Part shown: positions 1 through 5,531 of the stretch, piece after piece | Layout: every line of letters begins with the position of its first letter | Numbering within the stretch: the stretch's first letter is position 1 | Assembly (NCBI GenBank): GCA_028289725.1 | Contig: JANQOH010000016.1 | Location: 1 to 5,531 of the forward strand | DNA length: 5,531 nt | DNA from: Alphaproteobacteria bacterium | GTDB lineage: Bacteria; Pseudomonadota; Alphaproteobacteria; UBA7887 | Direction of reading: 5' to 3' | The notes under the pieces: model-generated | What the model was told of the DNA's origin: nothing | What the model saw: the letters and a program-made list of their open reading frames with translations, nothing else | Database searches by the model: none | Translations under genes and position numbers: made by a program

Positions 1-656
1 GCCGGCAAATAGGGCGGTCGTCCACCTTCCGTCATGTTGGCGAGCATGGGGGTGCCGGTTTCCCCAGCTCGTCCGATGCGCGCGAGTTCATCCCGAGAAA
101 GCGGCGCCTCGACGAACACGATGTCGGCGCCCGCACGGGCATAGGCCGCACCGCGCGCCAAAGCCTCGTCCAGTCCATGGGTGGCGTTCGCGTCCGTCCG
201 CGCGACGATTAGAAGGTCATCACCGCCAATATCTTTGCTCGCCTCGATCTTCGCGATCATCTTGTCCGCGTCGATCACGCGCTTGCCATCAAGGTGCCCG
301 GAGCGCTTCGGGAAATCCTGGTCCTCGATTTGAATGCCGGCGACGCCCGCGCGCAGATAGGCGCGCACCGTGTGCCGCACGTTGAGCACGTCACCGAACC
401 CTGTATCCGCGTCCGCGATGACCGGGATTGAAACTGCGTCTGCGACGCGGGCAGCGCAGTCCGCCATTTGGCTGCTTGAAATCAGGCTGAGATCCGGCAT
501 GGCAAGCATCGAAGCAGCCGCCGCATAGCCGCCGAGATAACAGGCTTCGAAACCCGCCTGTTCGATCAGTCGCGCGGACCAGGCGTCAAACGCGCCAGGC
601 GCCAAAGTGCAGCCCGGCGCATGAACCAGCTCGCGCAAGCGGCCGGCGGCACTCAT
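1..656 (-). CDS. Isocitrate lyase/PEP mutase superfamily protein (PrpB/CPEP-mutase-like), 3' end outside window
   Basis: This is the first 218 codons of an enzyme of the ICL/PEPM superfamily (COG2513-like). The superfamily makes or breaks C-C or P-C bonds in 2-oxo/2-hydroxy acids in a TIM-type barrel with Mg2+. Seen in order: APGAFDAWSARLIEQAGF (residues 19-36), the YLGGY strand (40-44), the metal-binding DADTGFGD (82-89), IQIEDQ with E111, the catalytic-loop segment FPKRSGH (115-121), VARTDA with R153 (151-156), a GADIVFVEAP strand (176-185) and LANMTEGG (205-212). Family members are usually about 270-300 aa, so some 60-80 residues lie beyond base 1. The ATG at 656 starts 4 nt after the upstream gene's TAA, has no clear Shine-Dalgarno and gives a family-typical N-terminus, so translational coupling is likely. 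The loop has Ser119 where lyases such as 2-methylisocitrate lyase have Cys (KRCGH). I therefore do not call it prpB; a mutase, hydrolase, decarboxylase or other lyase remains possible. Family assignment is strong; substrate is unknown. Confidence 0.9.
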   Translation of the reverse strand, partial: MSAAGRLRELVHAPGCTLAPGAFDAWSARLIEQAGFEACYLGGYAAAASMLAMPDLSLISSSQMADCAARVADAVSIPVIADADTGFGDVLNVRHTVRAYLRAGVAGIQIEDQDFPKRSGHLDGKRVIDADKMIAKIEASKDIGGDDLLIVARTDANATHGLDEALARGAAYARAGADIVFVEAPLSRDELARIGRAGETGTPMLANMTEGGRPPYLP

Positions 657-660
657 CGAA

Positions 661-1386
661 TTAAGAGACCCAGGCGCGTTCGGCGGCGGCCTCTGCGTGG
701 AAGTCAGCGCCCGGTACGGCAAATCCGGATTCGACACCGGACGCCGAGTAGGTGTCCGACCACACGTTCATGATCGTGTCGAACGGCACGTCGGCGAACT
801 CGCCACGCTCGTTGACATATTCCATGTGCTTGCGGCCATCGACGTCGAACTCGTGAAACAGCGAATCCGTCTTGCCGTCAAATTCAAGCGGCTTGACCCC
901 GAAGCGGTCGCACAAGGCTTTGTTGAACGCCGGTGTTGCCTTCACCCAGTCTCCGTCGATCAAAAGCTGGGTGTAGCCATGGAACACGAACAAGTCGGTG
1001 CCCATGATTTCCAACAATTTTTTGGTCGCCAGATGATTGCGCACGTCGCCATAGCCGACTCGGGCCGGCAGGCCAACCGCCCGGGCGCAGGCGGCGAGCA
1101 ACGCCGCCTTGGTGATACAAAAGCCGCGTTTGAGCGCCAGGCACTGGCTCGCGCGGAACCCTTTGCGGGTGGTGTCAAAACCGTACGGGTCGTAGCGAAT
1201 GTCGTCGCGCACCGCGTAATAAAGTTTCAGCGCGCGGTCGAGATCGGATGACGCGCCCGCCGCGGCCCATTGGGCATACTCGGTGATTTCCGGCGCATCG
1301 CTGTCGATAAACTCGCCGGGTGCGAGATAAGCGTCCAAATCGCTAGACTGCCCGGTGGACGCCGTGGTGACGTTGCCTTGTGCCAT
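661..1386 (-). CDS. Transglutaminase-like (papain-fold) domain protein, 241 aa
   Basis: A cytoplasmic protein (no signal peptide or membrane segment) with a transglutaminase-core fold. An N-terminal helical part (about 30-65, ending in YYAVRDDIRYDPYG) leads into the core: RGFCITKAALLAACARAVGLPARVG (split here: C90 within RGFC; helix and strand to 111), then FHGYTQLLIDGDWVKA with H136, then TPAFN (151-155). C90 and H136 fit the Cys-His pair of the superfamily. The third residue, normally Asp in a DPT-like motif, aligns with TPAFN and is not Asp; I recall this TPAFN form in related bacterial proteins, but have not checked it. The C-terminal part (156-241), with PLEFDGKTDSLFH and PFDTIMNVW, resembles the same subfamily. 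The ATG at 1386 is chosen because GAGGGAGGA lies just upstream; an in-frame start at 1419 would bypass it. The gene is probably cotranscribed with the lyase/mutase gene 4 nt downstream. It may act as a protease, amidase or acyl-transferase; its substrate is unknown. Confidence 0.85.
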   Translation of the reverse strand: MAQGNVTTASTGQSSDLDAYLAPGEFIDSDAPEITEYAQWAAAGASSDLDRALKLYYAVRDDIRYDPYGFDTTRKGFRASQCLALKRGFCITKAALLAACARAVGLPARVGYGDVRNHLATKKLLEIMGTDLFVFHGYTQLLIDGDWVKATPAFNKALCDRFGVKPLEFDGKTDSLFHEFDVDGRKHMEYVNERGEFADVPFDTIMNVWSDTYSASGVESGFAVPGADFHAEAAAERAWVS

Positions 1387-1388
1387 GG

Positions 1389-1397
1389 TCCTCCCTC
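1389..1397 (-). promoter_or_regulatory. Ribosome binding site of the transglutaminase-like gene
   Basis: On the minus strand GAGGGAGGA lies immediately 5' of the ATG at 1386-1384. The GAGGG part sits 6 nt from the start codon and the GGAGGA part 2 nt. This decides the start in favour of 1386 over the in-frame codon at 1419. Confidence 0.7.
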
Positions 1398-1420
1398 GCC
1401 GACGCGCGGCGGATCGCAAA

Positions 1421-1434
1421 GTTTGCCTGCAAAC
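1421..1434. promoter_or_regulatory. Interrupted palindrome, candidate operator
   Basis: GTTTGC-CT-GCAAAC is a perfect 6+6 inverted repeat with a 2-bp centre. It overlaps a second one, GCAAA-G-TTTGC (1416-1426), so the GCAAA/TTTGC element occurs three times in 19 bp. It covers the weak plus-strand -35 candidate and lies 35-48 bp upstream of the minus-strand start codon. This is a plausible binding site for a dimeric repressor controlling both sides; no regulator gene is visible in the window. Confidence 0.4.
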
Positions 1435-1522
1435 CCTCTGCTGGGGTCTTATGGCGCGTGGCCGCCACCCTGCCGCGCCGCCCCAATGGCGTCAAGGTAG
1501 TCGCGCGATACGTGTTTTATTT

Positions 1523-1530
1523 GAGGAGGT
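1523..1530 (+). promoter_or_regulatory. Strong ribosome binding site of the MetE-like gene
   Basis: GAGGAGGT is a near-perfect anti-16S complement, with 4 nt between its last base and the ATG at 1535. It fixes the start there rather than at the upstream in-frame ATG at 1355, which would run back through the intergenic region into the opposite gene. Confidence 0.85.
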
Positions 1531-1534
1531 TAGT

Positions 1535-2650
1535 ATGAGCGCAACCCGACGCGATCCGCCGTTCCGGGCTGAGCATATCGGCAGTTTGCTCCGGCCGCGC
1601 GCGTTGAAGGACGCGTTCAAGGCCCGCGCGGCGGGGGATATGGACGCCGTGTCATTCCAGGCTGCGGCTGACGCCGCCATCGTCGATGCCATCCGCCTGC
1701 AGGAAGAGGCCGGCATGAATTCGATCACCGACGGCGAGTTTCGGCGCGCCGCCTGGTCGTCGGGCATGATCGACGCGCTCGATGGTTTCAGCCTGGCCGA
1801 CTCCTTGTTCGAATTTCGTGATGCGGAGGGCGGCCGCCACCGCTGGAAAACCTGTTGCGCCACGGCGCCGATCCGGCGCGTCCGGGGCATCGCGACCGGT
1901 GAGTTTGATTTCGTCCGCGCCAATACGAACCGGCTGCCGAAAGTGACCCTGCCGACGCCGAGCGTGCTGCACTTTTTCCGCGGCCGGGGGTGTGCCGACG
2001 CATCGGTCTATCCCGATCTCGACCAATATTGGGATGATGTGGTGACGGCTTATCGCGCGGAGTTGGCAGATCTTTCGGCGCGTGGCGCGACCTACGTCCA
2101 GTTCGACGAAGTCCCGCTCGCCATGCTGTGCGACCCGTCCGTGCGGGATCAGGCGCGCGCGCAAGGTGAGGATCCAGACGCCTTGATTGACACCTATATC
2201 GATGTCCTCAACCGCGTGCTCGATGACCGGCCCAATAACATGACGGTCGGCATCCACCTCTGCCGTGGTAATTTCCGCGGCCGTTGGATGGCGGAGGGCG
2301 GGTATGAGCCGGTGGCGGACGCTTTGTTCAATCGCCTCGCGGTCGATGCATTCTTCCTCGAATACGATACGCCGCGCGCCGGAGACTTCGCGCCGCTCCG
2401 CTTTGTGCCACCAGACAAAACCGTCGTGCTCGGCCTGATCAGCAGCAAGAGCACGGATCTTGAAACGGTCGACGATCTCCGGGCGCGGATTGACGACGCA
2501 TCGACACATGTACCGCAAGACCGCCTCGCCATCAGTCCGCAATGCGGTTTCGCGAGCGTCGCCGGCGGCAACGCCCTGACCGAAGATCAGGAACGGGCGA
2601 AACTGGAATTGGTATCGCGCACGGCTGAAGCAGTTTGGAGCGCGGTTTAG
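1535..2650 (+). CDS. Cobalamin-independent methionine synthase (MetE) C-terminal-domain-like zinc methyltransferase, 371 aa
   Basis: A single-domain, cytoplasmic TIM-barrel protein of the UROD/MetE-like superfamily, about half the size of full MetE (about 750 aa) and close to stand-alone homologues such as Bacillus YxjG/YxjH. Seen: N-terminal FRAEHIGSLLRP (10-21), ITDGEFRR (64-71), ATYVQFDEVPL with D191-E192 (185-195), VGIHLCRGN (238-246), FFLEYD (273-278) and ISPQCGF (333-339). The four residues H241, C243, E276 and C337 match the HxC...E...C zinc site that activates a thiol in MetE, so the protein is probably catalytically competent. Full MetE transfers methyl from methyltetrahydrofolate to homocysteine. 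This short class also includes epoxyalkane:coenzyme M transferases and enzymes of unknown substrate, so no reaction is assigned. The start is set by GAGGAGGT. It is transcribed divergently from the transglutaminase/lyase pair and converges with polA, its stop lying 40 bp from that of polA. Confidence 0.9.
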   Translation: MSATRRDPPFRAEHIGSLLRPRALKDAFKARAAGDMDAVSFQAAADAAIVDAIRLQEEAGMNSITDGEFRRAAWSSGMIDALDGFSLADSLFEFRDAEGGRHRWKTCCATAPIRRVRGIATGEFDFVRANTNRLPKVTLPTPSVLHFFRGRGCADASVYPDLDQYWDDVVTAYRAELADLSARGATYVQFDEVPLAMLCDPSVRDQARAQGEDPDALIDTYIDVLNRVLDDRPNNMTVGIHLCRGNFRGRWMAEGGYEPVADALFNRLAVDAFFLEYDTPRAGDFAPLRFVPPDKTVVLGLISSKSTDLETVDDLRARIDDASTHVPQDRLAISPQCGFASVAGGNALTEDQERAKLELVSRTAEAVWSAV

Positions 2651-2690
2651 TTAGGGAAGCAATGAACTGCTTGTCGCCTATGCGATACCG

Positions 2691-5462
2691 TCAGTGCGCT
2701 TCTTCCCAATTGTCGCCGATTCCGGTCTCTACCGTGAGCGGGACGGCGAGTTCGAGCGCGGGATAGGTTGCCTCTTCCATGACGCGCTTGACCACATCGG
2801 CGGTGGCGTCGATTTCTTTCTCCGGCACCTCGAACACCAATTCGTCGTGCACTTGTAGCAGCATGCGCGCACCGAGTTTCGCGTCGTCGAGCGCTGGCTG
2901 CATACGGATCATAGCGCGTTTGATGATATCGGCAGCAGAGCCTTGTAGTGGCGCGTTGATTGCTTGGCGTTCGGCGAAGCCGCGATGCGCGGGGTTGCGC
3001 TCGTTGATGCCGCGCAAGTAGCAACGGCGGCCAAAAATGGTTTCGACATAGCCGTGCTTGCGCGCGAACGCTTTGGTGTCGTCCATATAGGTCCGGATAC
3101 CTGGATAGCGTTCGAAATAGGCGTCGATGTAGGATTTCGCGTCCTTCTGCGGAATGCTGAGCTGGCGCGCCAGGCCGAACGGGCTGATGCCGTATATAAT
3201 GCCGAAGTTGATCGCTTTGGCGCGTCGGCGCATCAGCGGGTCCATGCCCTTTTCGGGAATGCCGAACACTTGCGACGCGGTCATCGCATGAATGTCCGCA
3301 CCGTTTTTGAAGGCATCACGCAAGGACTCGATGTCGGCGACGTGCGCGAGCAGACGCAGCTCAATCTGAGAGTAGTCCGCGCTCATCAACCGGTGGCCTT
3401 TTTCGGGCACGAAGGCGCGCCGAATTTTTCGCCCTTCCTCCGTGCGCACGGGAATATTTTGCAAATTCGGATCGGTTGAACTCAATCGTCCGGTCGCGGC
3501 GCCTGCCATGGCGTAAGAGGTATGAACGCGTCCGGTGTCCGGATTGATCTGCTCCGCCAGCGCATCCGAATAGGTGCTCTTGAGTTTGCTAAGCTGCCGC
3601 CATTCCAACACGCGCGCCGGCAAGTCGTGCCCTTCCGCGGCGAGTGACTCAAGGATTTCCGCGCCGGTCGCATAGGCGCCCGATTTGCCTTTTTTTCCGC
3701 CCGGCAGGCTCATCTCGTCGAAAAGCACCTCGCCCAGTTGCTTCGGGGAGCCAATCGTAAAGCTTCGCCCGGCGAGTTTGTAAATGTCTTCTTCATAGCC
3801 TTGAATGCGCTCGGCGAAGTCGCGTGACAGCCGCGCGAGCTCGGCGCGATCGAGCTTAATGCCACGTTTTTCCATCGCGACCAGGACAGGTGCTAAGGGT
3901 CGCTCCATGGTTTCGTAGACACTCACCATATGCTCACTAACCAATTGCGGCTTGAGCATTTGGTCGAGACGCAGTGTGATGTCCGCGTCTTCCGCGGCGT
4001 AATCACACGCCTTCTCCACGGGGACGCGGTCGAAGGTGATTTGCGATTTCCCCGTGCCGATGACTTCCTTGATGGAAATTGGGCTGATGTCGAGATGCAG
4101 TTTCGACAGTTCGTCCATGCCGTGGCCGTGTTTGCCGGCGTCGAGCACGAACGACATTAGCATCGTGTCGTCGATTGGCGCGATGTGAATGTCGTAGGGC
4201 GGCCGCGCCAATACGAGCATGTCGTATTTGAGGTTTTGGCCGACTTTCATCACCGACGGGTCTTCCAGCAATGGCTTCAAAACGCCCAAGGCTTCCTGCA
4301 AGGGAATTTGCTCAGGCACTTCGCCGACCAGATCACCGTCCGGCGGCTTGTGGGCGAGGGGCACATAACAGGCCCGGCCCGGTTCGATGGAAAGCGAGAA
4401 CCCCGCCAGCTCCGCGCGCATGGCATCGAGCGAATCCGTCTCGGTGTCGAAGGCGACGCGTCCCGCCTCGACAGCCGCGTCCGCCCAGCGCTCGAGATCC
4501 TCGATTTTGCTGACCAGCTCATACTCGGCTTCGTCGGGTACGTCCGGCGCACCCGGTGCTTCCGCCGGCGTGGCGTCGGCCTCCCATCCCAACTCCGCTT
4601 GCACGCGCCCAAGCAGAGACTTGAAACCCTGTTCCTGCAGAAACGGCACAAGTGTGTCTTGTTCCGGCTCGAGAGGCCCGAAGGACTCCAACGCGTCTTC
4701 GACCGGCACGTCGGCACGCAGGGTTACAAGGTCACGGCTGATGCGCGCCAGTTCGGCATTCTCGATCAAGTTTTGCCGCCGCTTGGGCTGCTTGATTTCC
4801 TCGGCGCGGTCGAGCAAGGAGTCGAGGTCGCCATATTCACCGATCAATTGCGCGGCGGTCTTGACGCCGATGCCTGGCACGCCCGGCACATTGTCGGTGG
4901 AGTCACCGGCGAGCGCCTGCACCTCGACCACCTTGTCGGGCGTCACGCCGAACTTCTCGACGACTTCGTCCGATCTGATTTCGCGCATCTTGATGGGATC
5001 GAGCATGACGACTTGGTCGGTCACCAATTGCATCAAGTCTTTGTCGCTGGACACGATGGTGACATTGTCGCCGTTGTCGGCGGCCATTTTGGCATAGGTC
5101 GCGATCAGGTCGTCGGCTTCAAACCCAGCCATCTCGATCGATGGCAAGCCGAAGGCGCGCGTCGCATCACGGATCAGCGGAAATTGCGGCACCAGCTCTT
5201 CCGGCGGTTCGGGCCGGTTCGCCTTGTAGTCCTGATAGATGTCGCTGCGGAAGGTGGTTCGCGCGGTATCGAACAGCACGGCGATGGCGTCGCAGTCCTG
5301 ATCGCGCGCCAACCGGTAGATCATGTTGCAAAAACCAAGCACCGCGTTGACCGGCGTGCCGTCGGCACGGGTCAAAGGCGGCAAGGCATGGAAGGCGCGG
5401 AAGATAAAGCCCGACCCGTCCACCAGGCAGACATTGCGCGGGTTTTTTGTGGCTTTGGGCAT
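2691..5462 (-). CDS. polA: DNA polymerase I, 923 aa
   Basis: A full-length Pol I (E. coli 928 aa) that fills gaps, removes RNA primers and serves excision repair. The 5'-nuclease (1 to about 290) shows LVDGSGFIFRAFH with D15, D65, EADD 115-118, SDKD with D140/D142, and GDSTDNVPGVPGIG with D187/D190. An Ala/Pro/acidic linker (294-313) follows. The 3'-5' exonuclease (about 315-505) keeps D339, E341, D414, Y488 and D492, so proofreading should be active. The polymerase (about 515-923) has motif A SADYSQIELR with D696, motif B R745-K749-F753-Y757 in RRRAKAINFGIIYG, and motif C VHDE with D873. Phe at 753 matches E. coli F762, which discriminates against dideoxynucleotides. The ATG at 5462 gives the family-typical N-terminus; an in-frame GTG at 5498 would add 12 atypical residues. 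There is no good Shine-Dalgarno, only GGAG 13 nt upstream, and the start codon lies in an inverted repeat. An A7 run sits at codons 589-591. Confidence 0.98.
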   Translation of the reverse strand: MPKATKNPRNVCLVDGSGFIFRAFHALPPLTRADGTPVNAVLGFCNMIYRLARDQDCDAIAVLFDTARTTFRSDIYQDYKANRPEPPEELVPQFPLIRDATRAFGLPSIEMAGFEADDLIATYAKMAADNGDNVTIVSSDKDLMQLVTDQVVMLDPIKMREIRSDEVVEKFGVTPDKVVEVQALAGDSTDNVPGVPGIGVKTAAQLIGEYGDLDSLLDRAEEIKQPKRRQNLIENAELARISRDLVTLRADVPVEDALESFGPLEPEQDTLVPFLQEQGFKSLLGRVQAELGWEADATPAEAPGAPDVPDEAEYELVSKIEDLERWADAAVEAGRVAFDTETDSLDAMRAELAGFSLSIEPGRACYVPLAHKPPDGDLVGEVPEQIPLQEALGVLKPLLEDPSVMKVGQNLKYDMLVLARPPYDIHIAPIDDTMLMSFVLDAGKHGHGMDELSKLHLDISPISIKEVIGTGKSQITFDRVPVEKACDYAAEDADITLRLDQMLKPQLVSEHMVSVYETMERPLAPVLVAMEKRGIKLDRAELARLSRDFAERIQGYEEDIYKLAGRSFTIGSPKQLGEVLFDEMSLPGGKKGKSGAYATGAEILESLAAEGHDLPARVLEWRQLSKLKSTYSDALAEQINPDTGRVHTSYAMAGAATGRLSSTDPNLQNIPVRTEEGRKIRRAFVPEKGHRLMSADYSQIELRLLAHVADIESLRDAFKNGADIHAMTASQVFGIPEKGMDPLMRRRAKAINFGIIYGISPFGLARQLSIPQKDAKSYIDAYFERYPGIRTYMDDTKAFARKHGYVETIFGRRCYLRGINERNPAHRGFAERQAINAPLQGSAADIIKRAMIRMQPALDDAKLGARMLLQVHDELVFEVPEKEIDATADVVKRVMEEATYPALELAVPLTVETGIGDNWEEAH

Positions 5463-5511
5463 GGTCCGAATCGCGCTCCGCTCAAGGTTCGATCGCACAC
5501 CGGACCATGCC
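5458..5511 (-). promoter_or_regulatory. Inverted repeat enclosing the polA start codon
   Basis: GGCATGGTCCG at 5458-5468 and CGGACCATGCC at 5501-5511 are perfect 11-bp reverse complements separated by 32 bp. In the polA mRNA the 3' arm contains the AUG and the first base of codon 2, and the only GGAG-like sequence lies in the loop. If formed, the stem would occlude the start codon. A small hairpin, GCCGG-TGTT-CCGGC (minus strand, 5522-5509), shares three bases with the 5' arm and could compete with it. The repeat is seen directly; a control function is inferred. Confidence 0.4.
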
Positions 5512-5531
5512 GGAACACCGGCGCAGAGTCG
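5463..5531 (-). promoter_or_regulatory. polA 5' leader, cut by the window edge
   Basis: The 69 bases upstream of polA contain the inverted repeat and the short upstream ORF described separately. I see no recognisable -35/-10 pair, so the promoter is probably beyond the right edge. Confidence 0.4.
5482..5508 (-). other. Possible upstream ORF of 8 codons in the polA leader
   Basis: ATG at 5508 opens a reading frame MVRCAIEP that stops with TGA at 5484-5482, 19 nt before the polA ATG. Its start lies in the 5' arm of the inverted repeat. No Shine-Dalgarno precedes it, and it is short enough to occur by chance. It is listed because ribosomes on it would keep the stem open. Confidence 0.15.

Larger units (their letters stand above)
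1387..1534. promoter_or_regulatory. Divergent intergenic control region
   Basis: These 148 bp separate two genes read outwards, so promoters for both should lie here. For the plus strand there is a weak sigma70-like pair: TTGCCT at 1423-1428, an 18-bp spacer and TCTTAT at 1447-1452, each matching consensus at 4 of 6 positions. No convincing minus-strand pair was found; TTGACG (complement of 1490-1495) has no good -10 at 16-18 bp. A GC-rich hairpin can form in the plus-strand leader: GGCGC 1453-1457 with GCGCC 1475-1479, enclosing GTGG 1458-1461 with CCAC 1465-1468. The palindrome at 1421-1434 is listed separately. The region role is inferred from layout, the promoter calls are weak. Confidence 0.5.

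Noticed and set aside
697..1251. 184-codon plus-strand frame opposite the transglutaminase-like gene
   Set aside because: It is the complement of well-supported coding sequence, with no domain and no ribosome binding site noted.
1355..1534. 60-codon N-terminal extension of the MetE-like gene from ATG 1355
   Set aside because: It would overlap the opposite gene, has no family similarity, and a strong GAGGAGGT precedes the ATG at 1535.
1652..2542. 296-codon open frame on the minus strand inside the MetE-like gene
   Set aside because: It is antisense to a gene with clear family motifs, has no recognisable domain, and long antisense frames are common in GC-rich DNA.
2651..2690. Possible bidirectional terminator between the MetE-like gene and polA
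   Set aside because: Only AAGCA-ATGAAC-TGCTT (2657-2672) and TCGC-CTAT-GCGA (2674-2685) can pair; both are short, and no T tract follows on either strand.
3482..3673. 63-codon minus-strand frame inside polA (+1 frame)
   Set aside because: It overlaps the conserved polymerase domain in another frame, with no domain; a -1 slip at A7 does not enter it.
4387..5097. 236-codon plus-strand frame opposite the polA nuclease domains
   Set aside because: Its Ser/Arg/Pro-rich, low-complexity translation is typical of an antisense shadow of a conserved gene.
5463..5498. 12-codon N-terminal extension of Pol I from GTG 5498
   Set aside because: The extra residues do not resemble Pol I N-termini, and the ATG at 5462 places LVDGSG at the usual distance from the start.

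Overview
The window is about 60% GC by eye. It reads as ordinary chromosomal DNA from a proteobacterium, most likely an alphaproteobacterium. That placement rests on the style of the DNA polymerase I and on recalled resemblance of the accessory enzymes, not on a search. No insertion sequence, CRISPR array, tRNA or rRNA was seen.

Layout from left to right. Bases 1-656 (minus strand) hold the N-terminal 218 codons of an isocitrate lyase/PEP mutase superfamily enzyme, cut by the left edge. Four bases upstream of it on the same strand is a 241-aa cytoplasmic transglutaminase-fold protein (661-1386); the two look like one transcription unit. A 148-bp divergent intergenic region (1387-1534) carries a perfect interrupted palindrome, GTTTGC-CT-GCAAAC, that could be an operator. 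To its right on the plus strand is a 371-aa MetE C-terminal-domain-like methyltransferase (1535-2650) with all four expected zinc ligands. It converges on polA (2691-5462, minus strand, 923 aa), with only 40 bp between the two stop codons. polA encodes a full-length DNA polymerase I with apparently intact 5'-nuclease, proofreading and polymerase centres. The last 69 bases are the polA leader.

The two divergent units (transglutaminase plus lyase/mutase, and the zinc methyltransferase) may be co-regulated through the shared intergenic region. They may belong to a small-molecule catabolic or one-carbon pathway, but the substrates cannot be read from sequence. polA is an unrelated housekeeping neighbour.

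The points most worth a second look are: an 11-bp perfect inverted repeat that places the polA start codon in the 3' arm of a possible mRNA stem, together with an 8-codon upstream ORF; the intergenic palindrome; a Cys-to-Ser change at the catalytic-loop position of the lyase/mutase; the missing triad Asp in the transglutaminase-like protein; and an in-frame A7 slippery run in polA. I see no convincing evidence of a wholly new multi-gene system.
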